NCBI GenBank assembly: GCA_949752745.1
Contig: OX457024.1
Span: 54,066,510 to 54,130,509, forward strand
Direction: 5' to 3'
Length of the DNA: 64,000 nt
Origin: Protula sp. h YS-2021
Lineage: Eukaryota > Annelida > Polychaeta > Sabellida > Serpulidae
The position numbers and the translations under genes were made by a program. This document shows, piece after piece, positions 26,636 to 37,885 of this stretch. The notes below the pieces were generated by a model, which did not search any database, was not told where the DNA came from, and saw only the letters and a program-made list of their open reading frames with translations. Each line of letters opens with the position of its first letter. Within the stretch, counting starts at the first letter, position 1.

Positions 26636-27271
26636 CTACTGTGCTTCACAGACCTTAAGTACTCCATACTTGCCGCAGAAGTTGTTTGGTTCACACATCT
26701 TGCAATTGTACTTGTGGCAGTGGCAATCATAATCCTCCATATATCCGCAAGCACCGCAATAGTCGCAGGTAAATCCAAGTTGATTTTGTACATCCATATT
26801 CTCCAACTGAACTTCAGCCAGTCTTTTCTTGGATAAATTTGACACCTTCATCCGATCATCCTTTTGCAGCTTGATGATCGTTTTCTCACAATGACATTCC
26901 GTACACGGTTCAACCGATAAGGCTGAGTCGATGTGATCCATCTCCTGAAGCAGTGTTTCCCATTCACCATCATTCATGTTGATGTGATGTGTGTATTCTT
27001 TCCCTTCAAACCGTGATGTACGCACGAAGCTCACATAGCGCATGCCTTGATATGAAATGACTTCAAGCCACTTTGTTTCCGTTAAGTATAGTTTGAAGCC
27101 AATGTCACGGCATTTTTTCACGTTCTGACACACAATCTTCCACAAAGATGGTGAATAAGCGCACCATCTCTCTCCACGTTTGATGCGTAGAAATAATTCA
27201 TATTGTCCAGACTCCACAGTAATGGTTAAGTTAGCACTAATTTTAAAACTGCTGCTTGTCTTGTTCTCCAT
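26636..27271 (-). CDS. PC4-like protein with C-terminal zinc cluster (element B)
   Basis: This is a 211-residue protein from the ATG opening MENKTSSS. It has the same two Trp-helix half-domains and C-terminal Cys/His cluster as 4857-5510, though one CGKCG pair is CGKYG here. The TATA box upstream (about 27309-27316) includes the stop codon of the 27312-27749 gene. Confidence 0.65.
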   Translation of the reverse strand: MENKTSSSFKISANLTITVESGQYELFLRIKRGERWCAYSPSLWKIVCQNVKKCRDIGFKLYLTETKWLEVISYQGMRYVSFVRTSRFEGKEYTHHINMNDGEWETLLQEMDHIDSALSVEPCTECHCEKTIIKLQKDDRMKVSNLSKKRLAEVQLENMDVQNQLGFTCDYCGACGYMEDYDCHCHKYNCKMCEPNNFCGKYGVLKVCEAQ

Positions 27272-27311
27272 GACTGCTACACTGTACTGATGAGGTCTAC
27301 ACCCCCTCTTT

Positions 27312-27749
27312 TTATACCCAACCATCCGCTGAGTCAAGCTTTTCAAACCTCTTGCAAAGCTTTGAATTCACTTCCACTCGTCCATGGTTGAATCGAACAA
27401 GGTCTGATACATTCGTCGTCAATGGAACATCATCATCAAAATGTAAAATGATCCTTGCAGCTACAACTAACATGAGCTCCACTGCCCAAATTGTATTCGC
27501 GTGGATAAATGCTGAATCAATGTCGTAATATGATAGCATATGTAAATCTTCACATTCACGTAGAAACGAGTGGATGAAACAATCACTTGGAATGGCCTTT
27601 CCAACAGCTTCCCAATGCTGATGCAAATTCTTCACTTGCTGCATCCAATCCCATTCAAAAGCAGGAAGCTTTGAAAACACATAGTTAGCATAATTCACTT
27701 TGAAGACATCATCCATAGTCTCTGCACATCTGTAAAATGGTGAAGACAT
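27312..27749 (-). CDS. Small acidic family protein, 145 aa, full length (element B)
   Basis: It starts MSSPFYRCAETMDDVFK. It has the family pattern YANYVFSKL, then HLHQHW-like, ECEDL and DIDSAFIHAN. This copy shows the true C-terminus (NVSDLVRFNHGRVEVN and on to DGWV), lost in A. TATA at about 27797-27804. Function unknown. Confidence 0.65.
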   Translation of the reverse strand: MSSPFYRCAETMDDVFKVNYANYVFSKLPAFEWDWMQQVKNLHQHWEAVGKAIPSDCFIHSFLRECEDLHMLSYYDIDSAFIHANTIWAVELMLVVAARIILHFDDDVPLTTNVSDLVRFNHGRVEVNSKLCKRFEKLDSADGWV

Positions 27750-27816
27750 TGCGGTTAATGATTGCAGACTTTGTGGTCCGCTGCCGCTGCCGCCCCTTTT
27801 TATACCAGGGGAAGTT

Positions 27817-28780
27817 TTATATGTCAGTTTTCATGAGATGCTTGTAAAATCGCGGAGTCATCTCATTGAAACCAACCAGAAAGGCTGTTGGTAAACCACC
27901 TGTTAAAGATTGTCTCATGACAATCACTAAAAAATCTCCTGGTTTCCGATGCCCTACTATCCATTGAAACAGCATTGGCATGATGAAATGTCCTTTTTCA
28001 TAGAGGTAGGCCATCATATCATACACCTTAATGCGTTCTTCAAGGTATTTGAAACCATGTAGCATCACCTTTGCACATTTGGAATCGCGACCCTCATTCA
28101 CATACTTCGGCTCTGGCAGACACAACGCCTTAAACTGTTCCTCATGAAGGAGTTTAAACAGTTGAACAAAACGCCGAAATGTTGCAATCGATCAGAGGAA
28201 GCACGGCTTGAAAGTTTCTTTTCAACAGCGTCACATCTTCTTCAGTCACAGGGATGGTCTTACTCGATTCAAATTTCAATTTCAAATGCTTGTATTCTTC
28301 ATCATCGCTTAACATGTCCACTTCTGAATCCTCAGGCTCCTCGGGCTTGTCGCTGGGCTCGTCCCCGCTGGGCTCGGCGGCACTCATTTCTTCGTTAAGT
28401 TGCTTCAAATGAGCTTTTAACTTTGTGCTGAGTTGTGTGTTTCTCCCATTGACAAGTGCATTTGCAACCCAGAACGGATAATCGGGGCCATCAGGATCTG
28501 GCATCCCTTCCTCTATTCCTTGCTGTATCCCTTGCTGTATCCCTTGCTGCACTATAGGTATATCTCACGGAGCAGCAGCAGTCCCTTCCTTAGGAGGGAC
28601 GTCTGATGGAATGCCTACCAGTTCCTCCAAGTCTTTTTCAGCCTCTGCCATGTTAGCCAAGAATGCATCAATCTCTTCCACTGGTAATACACTATCAAAA
28701 GTTAACGGTTCCACCCCAAACAAGTCATCCATGTCCGTGTTGATAACTGGAGAAGGAGGTGTATTCAGCAACGCTTCCAT
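27817..28780 (-). pseudogene. CARD-like acidic protein, multiply broken (element B)
   Basis: Three open pieces (28565-28780, 28154-28552, 27817-28125) match 6068-7180. There is a stop near 28565 and a deletion of roughly 350 bases near 28185 that removes most of the first CARD-like segment. The second segment is well kept. Confidence 0.8.
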
Positions 28781-29282
28781 GATCTGACCACACCTCAGCC
28801 TAGACCCCCCTTATATATGAGTTTTCTTTCCTGCTGAAATTTTTTTTTTGAGGGAGGGAGGGGAGGGGTTATATATGAAGTTTTGGGGAGGGGAGGGTGG
28901 GTGGTACACTTCAGCGCTTTATCAACGCTTCATCAGCGCTTCAGCGGAAGTCGTTATTTCAAATTCTTTAATCGCGTTGACAACTGCACAAATGACGTTT
29001 CGTTTATACAGCCATCCATTTCGTCAAGAAAAATGTGTGGAAAATGCTTTAAACATACTAACATAAGTTTCTTTTTGTTTGGGGAAATGATTTTTTAACT
29101 CTTCTTTGGTGGTAGGGGGAGGGAGGGTCGTCGACATTCTGTTCTTGGGGAGGGGGGGGGGGTCCTCTGTGTCGACGAGAGATAGGAGGGAGGGGGGAGG
29201 GAGGGTGGTCTGACGTCGATCGGCTGCAGAGTATATATCAGCTCATCCGAGCCTCTCCAGCCTTTGCAAACCTATTACAACA
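28781..29282. promoter_or_regulatory. Divergent promoter region with G-runs (element B)
   Basis: The leftward TATA is at about 28810-28818 and the rightward one at about 29231-29237, after GTCGATCGGCTGCAGAG as in A. GGGAGGGAGGGG tracts lie at 28853-28900 and 29115-29210 on the + strand. Confidence 0.7.
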
Positions 29283-29852
29283 ATGGATGCAACAATGGAA
29301 TTTGAAATTCATCTTGAAGATCAATTAAGTATCGACACAGTTGGTACACGCTTTTTTCAAGCAACACTGCTTCGCGAAGAACCATACAGAAAGTATTTTG
29401 TGGAACTTTTTCCAGATCCAAAAAACGTTGGCGTGGTCTGCCTTCCAGTCACCTTTAATAGGATCATAACAACAGGGAAAAGAATCGCAAACATAGCCGA
29501 TGGAGAGTTCAGAAAAGCTTACTTAAGAAGTAACATCTTAGGAGAAGCTATACCAAACATCATTGAAGATCAAGAATACCCAGAATGGATAGAGTACTAC
29601 ACCCGCGCTGATCACGCCGTTTGTCCTGGTTGCAACTATAGCATTTTATGTGATAAGACCATATGCGCACCCTGCGGACACCTCGCCTGCCTCCATAGCT
29701 CAGTTACAGCGGCATTTGTTGGGGCATTGAAAGACAACTTCACCTTCAGATGCTTAACTTGCAACAACAGGAGCAGCTGCTACCTCTTCAATTCCCAGCA
29801 AATGTCCCAGTGCGGCAGGCAGGCGAGGGACATCATCATCTACAAAAACTAA
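29283..29852 (+). CDS. RING-finger-like protein with one zinc ligand changed (element B)
   Basis: This is a 189-residue homologue of 7835-8389. The RING pairs CPGC and CLTC are present, but CGHxxCxxC is CGHLACLHSS: the sixth ligand Cys is Ser (codon 29697-29699). The second zinc site may be weak, so ligase activity is doubtful. The PDPKNVGVVCLPVTFNR block and QQMSQCGRQARD end are conserved. Confidence 0.72.
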   Translation: MDATMEFEIHLEDQLSIDTVGTRFFQATLLREEPYRKYFVELFPDPKNVGVVCLPVTFNRIITTGKRIANIADGEFRKAYLRSNILGEAIPNIIEDQEYPEWIEYYTRADHAVCPGCNYSILCDKTICAPCGHLACLHSSVTAAFVGALKDNFTFRCLTCNNRSSCYLFNSQQMSQCGRQARDIIIYKN

Positions 29853-29889
29853 AAAAATAAAATAAACGCCAGTGAGGTGCTTATCTCCT

Positions 29890-29908
29890 GGCCGCTCCTA
29901 GAGCGGCC
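29890..29908 (+). terminator. Hairpin after the RING gene (element B)
   Basis: GGCCGCTC and GAGCGGCC form an 8-bp stem with a 3-base loop, about 38 bases after the stop, preceded by CTCCT as at the matching place in C. An AATAAA lies between stop and hairpin. Confidence 0.5.
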
Positions 29909-29924
29909 GCCAACTATTAAGAAA

Positions 29925-30802
29925 TAAGAAACAAACCTATCGTGTTTGGAAAGTATGTGTATGCATGAGAATGTGTGGGAAATGCTTTAAAAAATAAAAA
30001 CTCTGATACTGTCTCCCCTCTCCCCCGTCTCGGCGCACACACACCGTTTCACTCGAGACGCCTTCTTTTAAAAAAAAAACTCTCATACTGTCTCCCCCTC
30101 TCTCTCTCCCCAACCCCGGTGCACACACACCGTTTCACTCGAGACGCCTTCTTTTTTTCCCCTCACAAACCCTCCATACCATCCCCATACCATCCCCATA
30201 CACGTTTTGACCGAAAACACCTTTCTTTCGCTCGCAATGGCTTGCAATCCTTCCAACTGCATCAAATGACGTTTTTCTCTTTCGTCATCACTTCCCAACT
30301 CACTGCGTGTGTAAAACCTTCATGCTTTCAAACTCCCATCAAATAACCTTCTCATCATCAACTCCCATAATCTCAAAACTTCAAAGCCTCAATGCTAAAG
30401 GGAGGGAGGGGGGAGGGTCCCATAGACATGCTTGACAAGCTCTTGCCAACTGGCCTTTTTTCCTTCAATACACTCCCTTTTATATCAACCACCAAAAGGA
30501 GCGAAATTTTCACATGCTTTCACCAATAAAAATGCACCTTTAACACTACATTCTCATCTGCCTTTTTTTTTCTTTCCTCCAAACATCTCACTCTTTCGCT
30601 CGCCAATAAAAATGCATCTTTAACAACGCTTTCTCATTGGTGCTTTTTCGCTCCACTTTCGTCAACATTTCGTTCCTTTTGCTCTACCACTCCACTGTGT
30701 GCTCGTTCTCTTATCAAACATACAAAAGTGTGGTCATTCTCTCATGAGAGAATGACCACAAAGTGGGCGATAATGTGGTCATTCTCATCTTTCTACACTA
30801 CT
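29925..30802 (-). repeat. Right terminal inverted repeat of element B
   Basis: It mirrors 10591-11395, with the subterminal box at 29936-29990 and an extra copy of an ~80-base unit (CACCGTTTCACTCGAGACGC at 30046 and 30129). The inward TATA is at about 30477-30486, the palindrome at 30730-30759. It ends CTACACTACT. Confidence 0.92.
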
Positions 30803-30808
30803 CAGTTG
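30803..30808 (+). repeat. Right target-site duplication of element B (CAGTTG)
   Basis: Identical to 10585-10590. Confidence 0.93.
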
Positions 30809-31048
30809 CTCAGCTTTGTACGAGCTTTCACTGCGTAAATAGATAACACGGCGTATGCCTTCTCAGTCAATAAGATCTTAAGTCAACAGATACTACTTGG
30901 CTTATAAGACGTATTCAAGCTGTGTTGTTTGCAATATATTATTCAAGAAATAACCCATTGAAGGAAGTATTTTTGCGTTTTAATTTTTGTCAAGTGTTTA
31001 ACATTTTGCTAGCGAAATGAGGTTCCAGTTTTGCACTTCATTTCAGGT

Positions 31049-31950
31049 ATCCGGACATAATGGCGACGGCCAAAACGGCGACGGCCATAACGGAGAAGAC
31101 CAAAACGGCGACGGCCAAAACGGCGACGGCCAAAACGGTAACAAGTGCAATCCGGGACAAAACGGCGACGGTTTTTTTTTTAAGTTTAAGCTTTAAAACA
31201 CTTATTAAAAAAACAAAACAAAAAGTAACAACGTTGCCAACACAGTTTATTTAACCATCAGAGATAAATAAATTTGAACACACTGCAGCATTTCTCCAGC
31301 GTACCCTTCCTGCCCTCCCTGACCACCTACTTCCTGTCACCAGTCACTGTCTCAGTAATCTGCTCAAGTAATGATTTACTCACTTACGTTTTCTCAGGTA
31401 AAACTGAAAATTATTTTTTCAGGTAAAATAAAATTTAATCTTATCTTTCAATGGTATGGATTCGTATATAATAACAGCATTTCACATAACCGATACAGAT
31501 AAGGATTAGCTCATTAAGGCCATTAAAATATCGGTCTTTCATTGCTGATAAGTCCTTTTAAAGGCATTTTTATTTTGCCTTTTATTGATGTGGATTCACG
31601 TGCAATAACGGATTAGTGGGCACAGCCGCTAAATACAATTGTCTTTCAAAACGTTCTTATTCACCCCATCCCTCCCCCCCCCACACGATGGATTATCGTA
31701 TAATTGCAATTAGGAATGTATGAGAAAATTATGTGCTTAATTATCCATTTTATTTTGCCCTTAAAATTTAAATATTGGTTCAAATTATACTTATCTTCAA
31801 GTAGAAATGAATTGATTTATCTGGCAAAACTGTTCTTTGTAGTTTGATTTTCAACATTAAATTATTAATCTTCGTCGCCGTTTTGTCCAGGGTTGCACTT
31901 GCCGCCGTTTTGGCCATCGCCGTTTTGGCCGTCGCCGTTTTGTCCGGGAT
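31049..31950. mobile_element. Non-autonomous inverted-repeat element (MITE-like)
   Basis: The left end ATCCGGACATAATGGCGACG and the right end, read in reverse ATCCCGGACAAAACGGCGAC, match with few changes. Both ends continue into CGGCCAAAACGGCGA repeats (31063-31175 and 31875-31940). The interior is AT-rich without a coding frame. No clear target duplication was identified. Confidence 0.6.
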
Positions 31951-32504
31951 TCTTCAGTTCATGTTACGTGTGTACGTAACAAGAGCAGAATACTTGTTAC
32001 GTCATACGGACGACAGGTTAAAAAATAATATACGAAAACACTTTTGCAGAAAAATCACATAACCTTCGTCTCCTTTTACTTGTGTTTGGAGCTTTATACT
32101 CTGTAAAGGGTTTTCGCTTGAACAATCCTTACGCTCATTCTATTGCATACTGTTCTTATTCCATCAATGCTGTTGCGCGTACAAGAAGAAGACTAGTATT
32201 TTTGCAGTGCATATGACGAATAAACCAGGGCTCTTCTGGTATTCATAGTGTGATACTACGCATTAATGTAAGTATGCACTTGACGTCGGCGTGATTACTT
32301 ATTGGGGTCGAAAAATATCTAATTTATAGGGCATTATAACTGTACAAAATCATAAAATATAAATGAAACCACATTCGCGTTTTAACAGATCGGAAAAACC
32401 TTCCCAACCTCTGGCACTGTTCGCACTGTATACTGGACTTCATAAAGACAACCTTGATGTGCTTTGTTATAAAATTATAAAAAAAAACGTCCAGCAAAAA
32501 TATA

Positions 32505-34026
32505 TACTCAACAACAAAAGAAACGCCGAATAATTTTCGTGTGGTTTTTTTGCGTTTTTGGCGATTTCTGGGAAACTTGTGTGCGAACTTTTTTCTGTAA
32601 TATTTTTCTTTCTTTATCCTTTATGTGGTCTGTTGGTGGCGGCTTAATTACCCTAACACCTTGGTCAATTCAATGAAGTGGTCGTTTTGACACCTTTTTC
32701 CATATTAGGCAACATGTGTTACAATGACCCGTACAAACTGAAATGCATAGTAAAGACAAGCTTAAAAAGGGATAAAAACCGTTAAAATATTGAAACAAAC
32801 TCAACGGAAAAACCATGCCACGGCTCTCACAAATTGATAGGGAACGCGCCGTGGGTATGCTGGACAGCGGAAGGAGCCGCGCTGACGTCGCGCACCACTT
32901 TGGTGTTAATGAAAGTACAGTTCGACGCCTACGAAGTCGTCTTAGGGACACTGGATCTACTCGCGACAGACCTCGGTCAGGTAGACCACGTGTTACTACT
33001 CCCCAGGAGGACCGCTATATTCGGGTCTCACACCTACGCCAGAGATTTATTCCAGCGACAACCACCGCCGGAGCACTCCCAGGACGTCAGGGCAATCGCA
33101 TCAGTGCCCAAACAGTGAGGAGACGGCTTCATGAACACGGTATTCGAAGCCGGCGCGCGTATCGCGGAATGCCCTTAACCGGTGCTAGGCGCCAAGCGAG
33201 GCGTCAATGGGCCATGAATCATGTGCGCTGGAGACTTGCGGACTGGAATAGGGTTCTTTTCACAGACGAATCGCGTTTCTGTCTGGAATTTGCCGATGGA
33301 CGAAGACGCGTATGGCGTCGGAGCGGCGAACGATTCACGAACGCTTGCGTGCAAGAACGTGATCGCTTTGGTGGCCAAAGTGTTATGGTTTGGGGTGGAA
33401 TAGCATTTGGATTAAGAACCGAACTGCGCTTTGTGGATGGGAATCTCACCGCACAGCAATATCGTGATCAAATTTTGGAGCCGTGCGTTGTTCCTACAGT
33501 GCAACAGAACCATCTCATTTTCCAACAGGACAACGCCAGACCCCATGTGGCAAGGTTGTCCATGGATTACATTCGTGCCAATGGAGTGAACGTGTTGCCA
33601 TGGCCGGCGTTTTCACCAGATCTCTCACCCATAGAGCACGTCTGGGACGTGTTAGGCCGAGCTGTTCGTCAGAGACGCAACCCTCCGTCTACGTTACCAC
33701 AGCTACGCCAAGCCCTCATCCAGGAGTGGCATCGCATACCCAGAGTCGTAATCCAGCGCTTGGTGACCTCTATGAGGCGCCGGTGTACGGCGGTGATTAA
33801 CGCGAACGGAGGCCACACTCGTTATTAGGCACTTTAACTCGTCATTTTGTGAGGCACTTTTGTTGTGTTAAATGAACCGTGACTATCTTCTGTAAAGTGA
33901 CTAAAACTGTCTAGAAGTATGCTATAACAACTGCCTTTTTGATATATGTAACATAGATTCCAGTTGCAAATTTAGGAAGATAGATGTGGAATTTCTAAAA
34001 ATCGGCGTTTCTTTTGTTGTTGGGTA
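32505..34026 (+). mobile_element. Full-length Tc1-like transposon
   Basis: The ends read TACTCAACAACAAAAGAAAC and, from the right, TACCCAACAACAAAAGAAAC, extending to about 25 matching bases, with TA on each side (32503-32504 and 34027-34028). Length is 1.52 kb with one intact transposase gene. Confidence 0.92.
32815..33828 (+). CDS. Tc1-like DD34E transposase, intact
   Basis: This is a 337-residue transposase. Helix-turn-helix: residues 1-60 (RADVAHHFGVNESTVRRL), with a second DNA-binding half at about 90-120. Catalytic residues: D151 in FTDESRF, D239 in QQDNARPH and E274 in SPIEHVWD, with 34 residues between the last two. GRPR hook at 56-59. Length is normal for Tc1. With intact frame and TIRs it may be active or very young. 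Its base use is more GC-rich than the flanking DNA. Confidence 0.95.
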   Translation: MPRLSQIDRERAVGMLDSGRSRADVAHHFGVNESTVRRLRSRLRDTGSTRDRPRSGRPRVTTPQEDRYIRVSHLRQRFIPATTTAGALPGRQGNRISAQTVRRRLHEHGIRSRRAYRGMPLTGARRQARRQWAMNHVRWRLADWNRVLFTDESRFCLEFADGRRRVWRRSGERFTNACVQERDRFGGQSVMVWGGIAFGLRTELRFVDGNLTAQQYRDQILEPCVVPTVQQNHLIFQQDNARPHVARLSMDYIRANGVNVLPWPAFSPDLSPIEHVWDVLGRAVRQRRNPPSTLPQLRQALIQEWHRIPRVVIQRLVTSMRRRCTAVINANGGHTRY

Positions 34027-34028
34027 TA

Positions 34029-36740
34029 ACATTGGTAAAAAAGAAGCAAGTAAAAGGACAGTTAAACAGAACAGTGAACTCACACTCAAAATTTCAATGA
34101 AATCAAATGGAACATTGAAATATTTGGGTAGAGACCCACTCTTGTCAAAAAGGTGAAATATTAATTTCTCACAGCATTAATAATCTATATTTATTTATGA
34201 TATTCATGTGTATATTATTTGCATAGAAACACCGTGTTTGGGTGTCAGTTGCTTTTGCTAAATATGTGTATACGTTTTATCTTTCAGGAAGGGATGCATT
34301 ATTAGATGAATTTTTCTAAAAATGTTTCTGATTGCACCTCAGTTTGTACCAAAGTTCTTCCGACAGATCTAAATGGTAAGCACAGTTAAAGGTTCTTTTC
34401 TGAGCGGCTTTCTTCTACTTCTGGTCGGCTTCTCCGAACAACTAATTATAGCCATGTGAAGCGAATTCGAATGCGTAGTTACGCCTCACATTGTTTTGTA
34501 ACGCCCACCAGGATGACGATAAACGAAAAAAAAATAAGCCATGTGGGTAATAATGCCTTTAACTGAAACTTCAAGAGACAAATGCAATATACCTGACGTG
34601 AGTTAAGAGTTCAATAAGAAACTGGGTTTTCGCCAATATTTATAAGTTTTGGCGAATAAAAAAAAATAAATAAATAAATAAAAAAAAAAAGATAAAAAAA
34701 CTAGATCGAATTTCGCTAAACGTAGCGAAATGGCACCCACTTGCAATGGTACAATCTATCTGGTCAGACACATTTTTCAGTGTTCCGACATAATCATCAC
34801 CTTCCAAATTATTATCTTGAACGAGGACATCGAAGTAAATATAATATCTAACCATTTTACAGATAATGGTCAACTTCCGATTTTTGATCTTGACATGACG
34901 CAGGAGGTCACGGTCACCGAGTTACCTCTTACATAACCTCTTTTAACCTCAAAATCGCCCTATCTCTAACCGTTTTCGAGTTAATGGTCAACTTCTGATT
35001 TTTTACCTTGACCATGTCCGAGGAGGTCAAGGTCACTATGCCAAGTTTTATCGTCAAATACGTCGAATAGCGTAGGAGTTTTCTGGAAACCCCCGAGACG
35101 AAAAAAAGAAAAGAAAGGAAGGAATAAACAGCCAGAATTCTTAGCAAAGCACACCCATTTGCAAACCTTGTTTGCAAGTAGGAATAATAATAATACTCAG
35201 GTAGGTACTTAATTTCGTTTCTCTTATTCAAAGTTTTGAGACGGTAAGATTATATCCGTAGCGTTAGATAAGATTTAAGAAAGAAATTGGTTTTTAGCCA
35301 ATATTTCCGATATTTTTTCCGAATCACGGAAAACAGCGATCGCCAGGTGAATACGAATTGCTGCTATCTTTAAGTAAAATGCTAAGACACCACGGTCTCG
35401 CATCATTTAGGATCTTATTGAATTCTACTTTTTTCCCCAATATTTTCGAAGGTTTTTGTTTTTTGTTTTTGTTTTGGCGAATCAACAAAAACTAGCAGCA
35501 GGCGTGGAGCAATGATTGTAACTTTTACGTAAAATTTCACACGTATTGTCACGCATAGTACTGTCTCAATGCTTTAGTCTATGTCGGTATATTTGTACAA
35601 AAATTTGTCGAAAATGAGAAACCGGTTTTTTCCGGTTTTTTAAACCCAGCCGACTTTGTCGGACTGGGTTAGTCGTATCACTAAAGATGGCTTGAATGTA
35701 TGTGCGTATGTTAAACTTTTTCTTTAAAAAATCTACTCCTCCTACAGTTTTACTCCAATCGTTTGGATGTTACGCAGGAATGTTCCCCAGGGGTTCGCCT
35801 ATCAGACTATTTTTTTTTTTTGCGGTTCGCCAAAAACTGCCGAAATGGCGAAACTTTGAAGTTTGGAAAAAACTGGAATAAATGGTAGTAAATAACTGTA
35901 TTGTCAAACCATTCATTTCTCTCAGTCTTCTTCAAATAGTTACAAAATTAGGCGCTTCTTCACCTGGGCGTTGTTTTTTTTTTTGGCAAATGACAAAAAA
36001 TGCCGAAATGGTGGAATTTATTTTTTTTTGTAAAATTGTGTAAATGTCGGTAAATACGTGAATCGTCAAAACTCAACCTCTCCAACATCCCTTTTCGGGT
36101 AGCTTCCACCCGGAAAAACTCGTTTTTATGTGTTAAAATTATAAAAAACTTACATTCAGAAACAAAGTTCTTCATTTTTGGCCTAACAGTATTCGTTTCA
36201 GAGTTTTTCTCTCTTTCCTTACTTGATAACTCGGCTGGGTCATGTCCTTGGACAATTGTCGAAATTACGGCCCTCTGAACTTAGGCAATTTTTCGTGTTG
36301 CACTTTCATACAGGCGACTTTGTACGCATCACTTCGACTTGAACGCTTTGATATAAAGCTATGAAACTTAACACAGTGAAAGAATATATATTGAAGATGT
36401 GCAACATCAAGTTTCAGTTTGATCGACCCAAAAATGTAGAACTTATGGCCCTCTGAACTTAATTTGTTGCGACTTGTTGGCGCGGGCTGGGGGCTTTGTA
36501 TCTCTGATGCCTATGTTTTTGTGTTTGGCCAAAAGAATTGGACAGTTTGAAATTGTTGAACGCTGAATTATTTTAGCTGAAAATTGAAGCAGAAACTCAA
36601 TGCTATTGCAACCGCTGACTTTTACAAAAAATGCCGATTTGTATACATAGCAAAACAAAAGTCCTGGTTAAGAAGTTATCCTCACGGTTTTGATGTGATA
36701 AATAAAATCACTCTTTTATTTTTGGCCAATAACATGTCTC
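34029..36740. other. AT-rich host sequence without a recognised gene
   Basis: It contains A/T runs, a (AAAT)n piece at 34660-34690, a pair of related segments (34850-34930 and 34960-35040, both with TTGACCTTGAC-like and GAGGTCA text) and a hairpin AACCCAGCCGAC/GTCGGACTGGGTT at 35643-35670. All frames are short and look random. Confidence 0.6.
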
Positions 36741-36744
36741 GTGA

Positions 36745-36829
36745 CAAAAACCGATTAAAACCGGTTTTTTGTGTTAGAAAACCGGTTCGAACCGCGGTTC
36801 AGTTTTCCGAACCGGTTCACAGCCCTAGT
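36745..36829 (-). mobile_element. Probable hAT-like transposon end
   Basis: Read on the minus strand it begins CTAGGGCTGTGAACCGGTTC and continues with nested ACCGGTT/AACCGG repeats, the style of hAT non-autonomous ends. The partner end was not found with confidence (ACCGGTTTTTTCCGG near 35622 is a candidate). Confidence 0.4.
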
Positions 36830-37437
36830 ATTTATGTGCATTTAATAGACAAGAAAATATTTATTTCTTTCGCATACCACTTTATATGTTATCCAAGTCA
36901 CTAGTAATTTTTGCACATGGTTTTAATGATTAAAAAAATTATAGAATGAATTAAATTTATCGCGCTCTATAATTAAGAAATTACTTTGAACGCATGTTAC
37001 ATAAAAGAACCAATCAGAGGAGGTTTTACAAAGTCGTGATAAAACGCATGTTTAGACAAACGTTCTTTGAAACACAAGACGTTTTTAGACAACGTTCTTT
37101 GAAACACAAGACGTTTAATTATGGTGCGCGAAAAAATTGTGGTGAAATTAAAGAGGGCGAAATAAAGTCATATAATACATGTAATGTAAATGTTACCCGC
37201 CTAAGGAAATTGAGGCGAGCCAATTCAGATGAACGCGAATAAATAAATAAATAAATAAAATATACAATATGTACGTTTTGATTTTTTGTACAAATATACC
37301 CCCATATTCGTCACCCTTCATGCATGTGCATGGTTTCGATGTGCTACTCACAGCCTCGTAGTGAAGCAGGTTTTCAAAACTACCCAAAGAGACGTGTATG
37401 GCAATATAATTGTGCAAAAATCCGACGTTCGCTCATT
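36830..37437 (+). repeat. Flanking direct repeat, copy 1 (left of element C)
   Basis: TAGTATTTATG, TTTCGCATACCACTTT, CATGGTTTTAATGATT, ACGTTCTTTGAAACA and the ATATGTACGTTTTGATTTTT part align in the same order with 58260-58800. The copies are clearly diverged. Element C lies between them. Confidence 0.55.
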
Positions 37438-37443
37438 GACAGG
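37438..37443 (+). repeat. Left target-site duplication of element C (GACAGG)
   Basis: GACAGG precedes the TIR and recurs at 58238-58243. Confidence 0.93.
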
Positions 37444-37885
37444 AGTAGTGTAAAAGTGGGGGTTTGAAAACAGGAAGTGACGTCATAATGACGTCACGTG
37501 GTGTTTTGAAAGCCCCATGGGGTTTTTAAAACAGTGACGTCATATTGACGTCATATTGACGTCATATTAACGTCATATTGACGTCATATGGTTATCATAT
37601 GGTTATCATATGGTTACCATATGGTTATCATATGGACGTCATAATGACGTCACTTGGTGTTTTGATAGCCCCATGGGGTTTTTAAAACAGTGACGTCATT
37701 TTGACGTGATCTAGACGTGTTATGGAGGTGATATGGAGGTGATATAGAGGTGATATGGAGGTGATATGAACGTCATATGAACGCCATATGAACGTCATAT
37801 GAACGTCATAATGACGTAATAGGGAGAGTGGGCGGCCATTCAAACGGGCGGCCATTCAAACAACCATTCAAACGGGTGACCATTT
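37444..37885 (+). repeat. Left terminal inverted repeat of element C
   Basis: It matches the reverse complement of 57815-58237 almost base for base. It is unrelated to the B repeat except for the first AGTAGTGTA. Inside are eight exact TGACGTCA sites, ATGGTTATCAT units, GGAGGTGATAT units and GGCGGCCATTCAAAC units. Confidence 0.95.

Larger units (their letters stand above)
10591..30802. mobile_element. Complete Maverick/Polinton element B (adintovirus-like), 20.2 kb
   Basis: It is bounded by inverted repeats starting AGTAGTGTAGAAAG and by the CAGTTG duplication. It carries PolB, protease, major capsid, core, penton, ATPase, integrase and accessory genes. PolB, protease, major capsid and core frames are intact. 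ATPase, NADAR, the CARD-like gene, one PC4-like gene, a small Cys-rich gene and the 191-residue gene have stops or frameshifts, and the integrase has lost a catalytic residue. It is therefore a fairly recent but no longer self-sufficient copy. Confidence 0.96.

Noticed and set aside
31060..31254. Frame of Thr-Ala-Lys repeats
   Set aside because: Translation of MITE subterminal repeats, not a protein gene.
37520..37800. Array of GACGTCAT and GGTGATATGGA repeats as a separate satellite
   Set aside because: It is inside the TIR and mirrored at the other end, so it is part of element C.
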